A stretch of DNA of 39,760 nt, taken from positions 1-39,760 of the forward strand of contig CAZVWS010000016.1 in assembly GCA_964631255.1 (NCBI GenBank), written 5' to 3'. The DNA comes from JBGZFC01 sp964631255 (GTDB lineage: Bacteria; Bacteroidota; Bacteroidia; Bacteroidales; Dysgonomonadaceae). The first letter of the stretch is position 1; each line of letters begins with the position of its first letter. The position numbers and the translations under genes are program-made. A model generated the notes under the pieces. It did not search any database and was not told where the DNA came from. It saw only the letters and a list, made by a program, of their open reading frames with translations. Of the stretch, positions 32,649-39,760 are shown piece after piece.

Positions 32649-33530
32649 ATGGATTTTGCAGATATTTTACTGAAAAGAATAGATGGTGAAAAAAACTTGA
32701 AAAAGCCGGTCAAGGCATTGGTTTGCTTTTCTCAGCCGATAGAAAGAGCAGCATTGGGTAATTTGATAATCAATATGTTGAAATCAAAACCCGAAAACTC
32801 ATCTATCGTGGCGTTGTATCTGATGGATGAAACCCAAAACGTTGGTTTGGAAAATGATGCACAATTCAAAGCCCAACTCTTTGCAGAGCTGATAGAAGCA
32901 TGCGAGAAAAACAACATTGGCATACGCACTTTGCTTAAAGTTTCTGCCGATTTTGTTTCCGACGCATTGGCTATCGCGCAAGATTACGATTGTAATTTTT
33001 TGCTCACGCAGGTCGATAAACTTCCACCGGATGCAGAGGCTTCTGCAAAATATTTGTCTGTTGCCGAAACCGGAGTTGATTTTGACTCGCAAGAGAAAAC
33101 AAGTTTCTCGATGAAAAGCGTGTCCGCATTATTACGTCGCAACACTGTTGATACCGGCATTTTTATGGAAAATAATTTTACGATAGTCGATAAAATATTT
33201 ACACCACTACTGCACAAAGACGATATTTCGGTGTTTCCTTATCTGTTTCAGATAGCGCAGTTGCCCAATGTGCAAGTTACCGTTTGGGATGCAATCGGTA
33301 TAATCGCAACCGACCCCAAAGTGCAGAAAGTGTATCAATATATCAACAAAAAAACCGATAACAGTGTGCTTTTGTGGAACAACGAGAAAAAAATTGACCA
33401 CAATTTTATTGAACAACAAAATCTCGTCATTATCGGCATTACCGGGTGGAACAAGTTGATTACATCCGCAATTTCGTGGAACAATTTTTTACCATCGACT
33501 CTCATCATCCAAGATGAAACTAATATTTGA
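32649..33530 (+). CDS. UspA-like tandem-domain protein
   Basis: A 293-residue protein with no signal peptide or membrane span. Residues about 22-125 (KALVCFSQPIERAALGNLII, then VALYLMDET and DALAIAQDYDCNFLLTQ) have the alternating strand/helix pattern of a universal-stress-like nucleotide-binding fold, and the second half (about 170-290, VTVWDAIGII, ending NLVIIGITG and STLIIQDET) appears to be a divergent second copy. It resembles the soluble C-terminal region found on some Bacteroidetes cation/proton antiporters, but no transporter part is present. The assignment is by fold pattern and is moderate. It lies 39 bases after the GalT-like gene and ends 3 bases before the TPR gene. Confidence 0.55.
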   Translation: MDFADILLKRIDGEKNLKKPVKALVCFSQPIERAALGNLIINMLKSKPENSSIVALYLMDETQNVGLENDAQFKAQLFAELIEACEKNNIGIRTLLKVSADFVSDALAIAQDYDCNFLLTQVDKLPPDAEASAKYLSVAETGVDFDSQEKTSFSMKSVSALLRRNTVDTGIFMENNFTIVDKIFTPLLHKDDISVFPYLFQIAQLPNVQVTVWDAIGIIATDPKVQKVYQYINKKTDNSVLLWNNEKKIDHNFIEQQNLVIIGITGWNKLITSAISWNNFLPSTLIIQDETNI

Positions 33531-33533
33531 CAA

Positions 33534-35741
33534 ATGAAAATTGAACAAGTAAAACGAGTGCAAATATACCAACACATTGAAAACAATGAACTTAAAAATG
33601 CTTTCGATGGAATCAGAACGATAGTAGAATCGCCACAAAATTGGGCTTTAAAAGAAAAACTTGATGAATTGGAAACCAATTATAAGTATATGATTCACTA
33701 TCTGATAGAAGGTGGAAAAGACCCCGAACAACAAAAAATTTACTCAAAATTCATTCGGGATACCTATCAGTTGGCAGATGACGCTTTGGAATACAAATCT
33801 TTGCAAAATAGTGCCCTGTTTTTTTTCGAAAAAAACCGTTTGGCAAATGTTCGACAATCCATCACGATAACCGATTATATCGAAGAGATTACAAAATTGA
33901 AAGATTCGTTTTCGGTTATCGATTTGCTAAATGAAGGAGCCGATAAAGAAAAGAAAATCAACCAGATTACAACTGAACACGAAAGCATCACACAAGATAT
34001 GTTTTATTCCGTATTTGTGTCGGCTCGTGCCAATGAAGAACAGTTGCAGTCGTATGCCAATATGTTGAATAGCAGTGCTGTATCGCTTAGCGATAAGTGC
34101 ATGTTTATCTCTGCAATTGCCTTGAACCTTCTGCATCGGTTGGACGTGAAAAAAGTAGAGTTTCTGTTGGATGTCAGTCAAAATAGTGTGCCACAAATTT
34201 CGATGCGGGCAATTGTGGGATTGATTCCCATTTTTCAACTATACGAAAAACGATGGAAATATTTCCCGGAAATCGAAAATAGAATGAAACTTTTGTCAGA
34301 CGACCAACTGTTTAGCCGTCGGTTGATGACTGCCATCATTCAGTTTATTCAAGCCCACGAAACGGAGAAAATTACAAAAAAACTTACCGAAGAAATCATC
34401 CCCGAAATGATGAAATTGAGTCCGATGATTGGCAAAAAAATCAATCTGGACGAGTGGATGGACGATGCCGGAATGGAAGATAAAAATCCCGAATGGCAAA
34501 AAATATTGGACGAAGCCGGGCTCACCGATAAGTTGCAAGAGTTTTCCGAATTGCAACTGGGCGGAGCCGATGTGTTTCACTCCACTTTTTCCAACCTGAA
34601 AATGTATCCGTTTTTCAATGAAATGAGTAATTGGTTTTTGCCTTTCAACCCAAAACATTCGCAACTCAGAAGAATGTTTTCTGACTCAACCGATAGAGAA
34701 ACCCTGCTCACAACACTTTTTTCTACCCAACTGATGTGCAATTCAGACAAGTATTCCATGTGCTTCAGTATGATGGCAATGCCCGAAGAATATCGGAAAA
34801 TGATGCTGACACAGTTACACGCCGAAAGCGATGAACTGCAAAAAATGGAGAAAGAGGAATTGTCGCTCAATCCAAATCGCGAAGAGGAAGCCATTTGCAA
34901 GCAATATGTGCAGGATTTGTATCGCTTTTTTAAACTTTTCTCCCGAAAATCCGATTTCGTGGATATATTCAATCTGCCACTCAATTATCATCAACTTTCG
35001 TTGTTTGAGCCCATTGTATCTACCCCGAAAAATATGCAACGCGTGGCGTTGTATTATTTCGATAAAAATAATTTCAGAGAAGCCCTTTCGGCATTTCATA
35101 TCTTGCAAAAGGTACAACCCGACGATGCCGAAATTTTTCAAAAAATAGGTTATTGTTACCAAATGTTGGGAAATATTCGGGAAGCCCTGCAAGCCTATTT
35201 ACGTGCCGAACTAATGGATGAAAACAATATTTGGAATTTGAGACGTATCGCGCATTGCTATCGGATTGGCAAAGAGCCGGAAAGTGCGCTTCGTTACTAT
35301 CGTCGCTTGGAACAGTTAAAACCAAACGACATGAATATTCAACTCAATATTGGGCACTGTTTTCTCGAACTGAAACAATACGAACAGGCATTAAACTATT
35401 ATTTTAAAGTTGAATTGTCTGACAATAACAATACACGTGCTTGGCGTTCTATTGCCTGGACTGCATTTTTGTTGCACAAATTTGATTTAGCCCAACAATA
35501 TTATAACCAAATTCTTCAAAATAATCCAACAACACACGATTATCTGAACGCGGGACACGTGTCGCTTTGTCTCGAAAATTATAGAGAAGCAACAGAATTA
35601 TACACCCAATCACTGAAAAAAGCCGGAACTTTCACTGCTTTCCACCAAATGTTTTTGGAAGACGAAGCCGAATTAATGGAAGCGGGTATCAACACGCAAA
35701 TAATTCCGATTATCTTGGACAAAATCAGGTATGACTTCTGA
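33534..35741 (+). CDS. Tetratricopeptide-repeat protein
   Basis: A 735-residue, largely helical protein without signal peptide. About five TPR-like units lie between residues 500 and 705; examples are FREALSAFHILQKVQPDDAE, REALQAYLRAELMDENN, PESALRYYRRLEQLKPNDMN, YEQALNYYFKVELSDNN and FDLAQQYYNQILQNNPTT. The first 490 residues are helical and charged with no family that I recognise. It starts 3 bases after the UspA-like gene, so the products are probably made together; a scaffold for the other two is a natural guess only. Confidence 0.8.
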   Translation: MKIEQVKRVQIYQHIENNELKNAFDGIRTIVESPQNWALKEKLDELETNYKYMIHYLIEGGKDPEQQKIYSKFIRDTYQLADDALEYKSLQNSALFFFEKNRLANVRQSITITDYIEEITKLKDSFSVIDLLNEGADKEKKINQITTEHESITQDMFYSVFVSARANEEQLQSYANMLNSSAVSLSDKCMFISAIALNLLHRLDVKKVEFLLDVSQNSVPQISMRAIVGLIPIFQLYEKRWKYFPEIENRMKLLSDDQLFSRRLMTAIIQFIQAHETEKITKKLTEEIIPEMMKLSPMIGKKINLDEWMDDAGMEDKNPEWQKILDEAGLTDKLQEFSELQLGGADVFHSTFSNLKMYPFFNEMSNWFLPFNPKHSQLRRMFSDSTDRETLLTTLFSTQLMCNSDKYSMCFSMMAMPEEYRKMMLTQLHAESDELQKMEKEELSLNPNREEEAICKQYVQDLYRFFKLFSRKSDFVDIFNLPLNYHQLSLFEPIVSTPKNMQRVALYYFDKNNFREALSAFHILQKVQPDDAEIFQKIGYCYQMLGNIREALQAYLRAELMDENNIWNLRRIAHCYRIGKEPESALRYYRRLEQLKPNDMNIQLNIGHCFLELKQYEQALNYYFKVELSDNNNTRAWRSIAWTAFLLHKFDLAQQYYNQILQNNPTTHDYLNAGHVSLCLENYREATELYTQSLKKAGTFTAFHQMFLEDEAELMEAGINTQIIPIILDKIRYDF

Positions 35742-35806
35742 AGTACGCTTGCTTCAACCGAAAAACTGGATATCGTTTGAAAGAAAATTGACAATAACAT
35801 AACTAA

Positions 35807-38800
35807 ATGAATATAAAAGACATCCTTTCCCGCCGCATCCTCATCCTCGACGGTGCCATGGGAACAATGATACAACGTTACAAACTCACCGAAGCCGATT
35901 TTCGCGGCGAGCGGTTTAAAGATTTCGATAAACTGCTCAAAGGCAACAACGATTTATTATCGCTCACGCGCCCCGATGTCATCGGGGAAATTCATCGGGC
36001 GTATCTCGCTGCCGGAGCCGATATTATCGAAACCAACACGTTCAATGCCACAAGCATTTCTATGGCGGATTACGAAATGCAGCCTCACGTGCGCGAAATA
36101 AATCTTGCTTCGGCAAAGCTGGCTCGTGAAGCCGCCGACGAATTTTCGGCAAAAACACCCGATAAACCGCGTTTTGTTGCCGGCTCCATCGGACCGACCA
36201 ATAAAACCACCTCCATGAGTCCCGATGTGGAAAACCCAATGTATCGTGCCGTTACGTTCGACGATATGAAGGCTTCCTACAAAGAGCAGATTGCTGCGCT
36301 GGTGGAAGGCGGTGTAGATATTCTATTCATCGAAACCATTTTTGATACGCTCAACGCCAAAGCTGCCATTTTTGCCGCTCACGAATTTGCTGCCGAAACG
36401 GGAATAGAAACGCCCATTATCCTTTCGGTTACAATAACCGATAATGCCGGGCGAACGCTTTCCGGACAAACATTGGGCGCATTTGTAACATCCGTGAGCC
36501 ACGCCAAACCGCTTGCCATTGGGCTCAACTGCTCGTTTGGCGCACGCGATATGAAGCCTTATCTGAAAGAATTGGGACGTATTGCGCCGTTCTACATCAG
36601 TGCGTATCCCAACGCGGGATTGCCCAATCAGTTGGGCGAGTATGACGAAACGCCCGAAAAAATGGCGTCGCAAATCCGAGAATTTATCGACGAAGGGTTG
36701 GTAAATATCATTGGAGGTTGCTGCGGAACTTCGCCCGACCACATTGCCCAATATGTGGATTTGGTAAAAGACAAAACCCCGCATCAACCCGTTTCCGCAC
36801 CCGGATATTTGCATCTTTCGGGTTTGGAAGAGTTGAGAATTACGCCCGAAATCAATTTCGTCAATGTCGGCGAACGTTGCAATGTTGCCGGTTCGCGCAA
36901 ATTTTTGCGACTAATCAAAGAGAAAAAATACGACGAAGCGCTGGACATCGCCCGCAAGCAAGTGGAAGACGGCGCGCAGGTTATCGATGTGAATATGGAC
37001 GATGGATTGTTGGACGGCGTGGAAGAAATGACCAACTTCCTTAATATGCTGGCATCTGACCCCGATGTGGCGCGTGTTCCGTTGATGATTGACTCCTCGA
37101 AATGGGAGGTGCTGGAAGCCGGGTTGAAATGTGCGCAAGGAAAGTGCATCGTAAACTCCATTTCGCTCAAGAATGGCGAAGAAGAATTTCTGAAACACGC
37201 AAAATTGGTTCAATCTTACGGGGCTGCTGTCATCGTGATGGCGTTCGATGAAGCGGGACAAGCTTCGTCGTACGAGCGACGCATCGAAATTTGCCAAAGA
37301 GCATATAATCTGCTTGTTGAGAACGGTTTCGACCCAAAAAATATCATCTTCGACCCCAATATTCTCGCCATCGCTACCGGTATGGAAGAGCATCGCAACT
37401 ATGCGGTGGATTTCATCGAGTCCGTGCGGTGGATTAAAGAAAACCTGCCACACGCCAAAGTGAGCGGCGGTGTGAGCAACTTGTCGTTTTCGTTTCGTGG
37501 CAACGATTACATCCGCGAGGCGATGCACTCGGTTTTCCTCTACCACGCCATCCGTGCGGGAATGGATATGGGAATTGTGAATCCGGCGCAATCGGTTCTT
37601 TATGAAGATATTCCCGAAGACGAAAAAGCGTTGGTGGAAGATGTAGTTTTCAATCGTCGCGACGATGCTGCCGAGCGTTTGATGGAGCTTGCCGAACGTT
37701 TGAAAAACGAGAAAACACCCGAAACCGAACATGCCAAAGTGCTGGAATGGCGTTCGCTTCCTTTAGACGAGCGATTGAGTTACGCGCTGGTAAAGGGGAT
37801 CAACGATTTTTTGGAAGAAGATATTACCGAAGCATTAACGGTTTATCCGCGCGCGGTGGATATCATTGACAAACCGCTGATGGCGGGAATGAACGTGGTG
37901 GGCGACCTGTTTGGTTCGGGAAAAATGTTCCTTCCGCAGGTGGTGAAAGCTGCGCGCACGATGAAAAGAGCCGTTGCAATTCTACAACCTACCATTGAAG
38001 CCGAAAAATCGGCAGGCGAATCGCGCAAAGCGGGGAAAATTGTGCTGGCAACCGTGAAAGGCGATGTGCACGATATAGGCAAAAATATTGTCTCCATTAT
38101 ATTATCATGCAATAATTACGAAATTATCGATTTGGGCGTGATGGTTTCGCCCGAAAAAATCATCGAAACCGTGCGAAAAGAAAAACCCGATATGGTTGGG
38201 TTGAGCGGCTTGATTACGCCTTCGTTAGAAGAAATGTCGATTGTTGCCGAAGAGATGGAAAAAGCCGGATTCACGATGCCGCTTCTTATTGGCGGAGCCA
38301 CCACGTCTAAACTGCACACGGCATTGAAAATTGAACCGAAATACAGTCAGGGAATCGTGGTCTATGTGAAAGACGCGTCGCAAAGTCCGGCTGCCGTGGC
38401 CAATCTGATAAACACCGAAACCAGACATCATTTTGTGGAAAAAATCCGCGACGAATATAACGCACTTCGTGAAAACCTTGCGGAAAAGAAAATCGATTTG
38501 GTTTCAATCAAAGAAGCCCGTGAAAAGGCTTTCAAAATTGACTGGGAAACTTTTGAAACAAACACCCCGAAAGTTTTGGGAAGAGTGGTTTTAGATGATA
38601 TAAAAGTAAAAGACATTTTGCCGTACATCGATTGGAAATTCTTTTTTCATTCGTGGAACTTGTCGGCAAAATTTCACACCGTAACCAACGTGAGTATGTG
38701 CGGGCATTGCCGTGCTCAGTGGCTGGTAGGTTTTCGCGAAGATGAGCGCGAACGCGCACAGGAAGCCTCCAAATTATACGACGATGCGCAGGAAATGTTG

Positions 38801-39493
38801 CAAAAGTTCATCGATTTGGATGCCGAATACATCAAAGCGGTTTTTGGTTTGTACGAAGCGTACAGCGAAAATGATACCATTTTTATCGATGGAAAACCGT
38901 TCCCAATGCTTCGTCAGCAAAAGAAAACCGATAAAAATGAGTACCTTTGTCTCGCCGATTTTGTTGCACCCAAAACATCGGGCAAAAAAGATTACGTGGG
39001 CGCGTTTGCCGTAATCGGCGGAGCCGGAGCCGATTATTTGCTTCGCAAGTACGAAAACGAAGGCGACGAATATTCGGCTCTGCTGATGAAATCGCTCTTA
39101 GACCGCCTTGCAGAAGCTGCTACCGAATGGCTGCACGCCATTGTGCGAAAAGATTATTGGGGTTACGCAGTAGATGAAAACCTGAGCGTTGCCGAAATGT
39201 TTGCCGTGAAATATCGCGGCATCCGCCCGGCGGTGGGCTATCCGTCCATTCCCGACCAATCGGTGAATTTTCCGCTGCACGAAATGCTTCGTTCCGATGA
39301 AATCGGTATCTCGCTCACCGAAAACGGCGTGATGTATCCCAACGCGTCGGTCAGCGGTCTGTTTTTCGCGCATCCTCAGTCGAAATACTTCGCCATCGGC
39401 GAAATTTCGGAGGAACAAATGGAAGATTACGCCGCACGAAAAGGGCAGGAAACGAAAGATGTAAGGAAATTTTTATTGGCGAATTTGAGTTAA
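35807..39493 (+). CDS. metH: Cobalamin-dependent methionine synthase
   Basis: Transfers a methyl group from methyltetrahydrofolate to homocysteine through cobalamin. The 1228 residues contain all four modules: homocysteine-binding (about 1-325) with zinc ligands C242, C305 and C306; pterin-binding (about 345-610); cap and B12-binding (about 640-880) with D753-V-H755-D-I-G758 holding cobalt; and the AdoMet reactivation domain (about 895-1228) with RPAVGYPSIPDQ and FFAHPQSKYFAIG. Each key residue lies within about five positions of the E. coli enzyme. The 65-base upstream spacer is too short for a cobalamin riboswitch. It may be read through from the TPR gene. Confidence 0.99.
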   Translation: MNIKDILSRRILILDGAMGTMIQRYKLTEADFRGERFKDFDKLLKGNNDLLSLTRPDVIGEIHRAYLAAGADIIETNTFNATSISMADYEMQPHVREINLASAKLAREAADEFSAKTPDKPRFVAGSIGPTNKTTSMSPDVENPMYRAVTFDDMKASYKEQIAALVEGGVDILFIETIFDTLNAKAAIFAAHEFAAETGIETPIILSVTITDNAGRTLSGQTLGAFVTSVSHAKPLAIGLNCSFGARDMKPYLKELGRIAPFYISAYPNAGLPNQLGEYDETPEKMASQIREFIDEGLVNIIGGCCGTSPDHIAQYVDLVKDKTPHQPVSAPGYLHLSGLEELRITPEINFVNVGERCNVAGSRKFLRLIKEKKYDEALDIARKQVEDGAQVIDVNMDDGLLDGVEEMTNFLNMLASDPDVARVPLMIDSSKWEVLEAGLKCAQGKCIVNSISLKNGEEEFLKHAKLVQSYGAAVIVMAFDEAGQASSYERRIEICQRAYNLLVENGFDPKNIIFDPNILAIATGMEEHRNYAVDFIESVRWIKENLPHAKVSGGVSNLSFSFRGNDYIREAMHSVFLYHAIRAGMDMGIVNPAQSVLYEDIPEDEKALVEDVVFNRRDDAAERLMELAERLKNEKTPETEHAKVLEWRSLPLDERLSYALVKGINDFLEEDITEALTVYPRAVDIIDKPLMAGMNVVGDLFGSGKMFLPQVVKAARTMKRAVAILQPTIEAEKSAGESRKAGKIVLATVKGDVHDIGKNIVSIILSCNNYEIIDLGVMVSPEKIIETVRKEKPDMVGLSGLITPSLEEMSIVAEEMEKAGFTMPLLIGGATTSKLHTALKIEPKYSQGIVVYVKDASQSPAAVANLINTETRHHFVEKIRDEYNALRENLAEKKIDLVSIKEAREKAFKIDWETFETNTPKVLGRVVLDDIKVKDILPYIDWKFFFHSWNLSAKFHTVTNVSMCGHCRAQWLVGFREDERERAQEASKLYDDAQEMLQKFIDLDAEYIKAVFGLYEAYSENDTIFIDGKPFPMLRQQKKTDKNEYLCLADFVAPKTSGKKDYVGAFAVIGGAGADYLLRKYENEGDEYSALLMKSLLDRLAEAATEWLHAIVRKDYWGYAVDENLSVAEMFAVKYRGIRPAVGYPSIPDQSVNFPLHEMLRSDEIGISLTENGVMYPNASVSGLFFAHPQSKYFAIGEISEEQMEDYAARKGQETKDVRKFLLANLS

Positions 39494-39517
39494 ACTATTT
39501 ACCTTATTGAACGAAAT

Positions 39518-39739
39518 ATGATAAATAAATTATTTGTTTTTTGTTTATTTCTCTTCACGATTACTTTAATCAAAGCACAAGAGAAAGATTCTATATTATA
39601 CATTATTCCTGATAGTGTAGAGGTTAGGATTTATGAGGAAACGAAGAAAATAGATTTGTCTAAATTTAACTTGTACTTTTTCTTAAGTAAAATTGATAAG
39701 AATATATCACTACTGTCCACTAAAAATGTGGACGATTAA
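39518..39739 (+). CDS. Short exported hypothetical protein
   Basis: A 73-residue reading frame with a signal peptide (MINKLFVFCLFLFTITLIKA, probably cleaved before Q) and about 53 mature residues rich in Ile, Asp, Lys and Ser. I do not recognise a family. It lies 24 bases after metH with a TAA stop 21 bases before the window end. The short length and AT-rich composition would also fit the first part of a longer gene broken by an early stop. Confidence 0.5.
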   Translation: MINKLFVFCLFLFTITLIKAQEKDSILYIIPDSVEVRIYEETKKIDLSKFNLYFFLSKIDKNISLLSTKNVDD

Positions 39740-39760
39740 AAATTAAATAAATTTGGTTCA

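Noticed and set aside
35742..35806. Possible cobalamin riboswitch before metH
   Set aside because: The spacer is only 65 bases and shows no B12-box-like sequence or multi-stem structure, so a riboswitch of the usual size cannot fit unless it extends into the TPR gene.
1..39760. CRISPR array, tRNA, rRNA, prophage or transposase genes
   Set aside because: No regularly spaced repeats, cloverleaf-like segments, or integrase, transposase or phage structural proteins were found on either strand.

Overview
The window looks like a chromosomal segment from a member of the Bacteroidetes, most likely order Bacteroidales. The evidence is an LpxC-FabZ fusion, start sites mostly with A-rich leaders and weak Shine-Dalgarno sequences, several TAnnTTTG-type minus-7 promoter elements, a FecR/ECF-sigma/STN-receptor set, an L36 without its usual zinc ligands, and small outer-membrane and lipoprotein genes. 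No genus can be fixed from sequence alone. The assembly is broken by exactly 100 Ns at 15369-15468.

Layout. (1) 1-8013, plus strand: the end of the S10/spc/alpha ribosomal super-operon, rplF-rplR-rpsE-rpmD-rplO-secY-map-infA-rpmJ-rpsM-rpsK-rpsD-rpoA-rplQ. Three intergenic RNA structures lie in it: before rplF, at the rpmJ/rpsM junction and before rpsD. (2) 8438-12536: an M20 dipeptidase on the minus strand, then a HEXXH metallopeptidase lipoprotein and an NlpE-like lipoprotein on the plus strand. (3) 12682-18050: an ECF sigma factor, FecR anti-sigma factor and STN-type outer-membrane receptor. The usual sigma/anti-sigma adjacency is broken by a reverse-oriented RelE/HigB-type toxin and XRE antitoxin embedded in repeat-rich DNA. 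(4) 18277-21886, minus: a superoxide dismutase with a predicted lipoprotein signal, ftsH, and rsfS. (5) 21968-26318, minus: lpxD, lpxC-fabZ, lpxA (early lipid A synthesis; FabZ also serves fatty acid synthesis), tightly followed by an agmatine deiminase. (6) 26645-30677: a LolC/E-type ABC permease, a small outer-membrane protein and metG. (7) 30860-39739, plus: an atypical SDR, a compact three-gene unit (GalT/HIT-like protein, UspA-like protein, TPR protein), full-length cobalamin-dependent metH, and a short exported hypothetical protein.

Most of the window is housekeeping: translation, secretion, membrane proteolysis, lipid A and lipoprotein handling, and methionine metabolism. The less ordinary parts are the toxin-antitoxin/repeat block inside the sigma regulon, the three-gene GalT-like/Usp/TPR unit, the lipoprotein superoxide dismutase, an SDR without its Tyr-Lys pair, and the structured RNA in the ribosomal operon. 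I see no CRISPR array, tRNA, rRNA, prophage or transposase. Nothing in the window demonstrates a wholly new system; the three-gene unit is the best candidate for uncharacterised biology.
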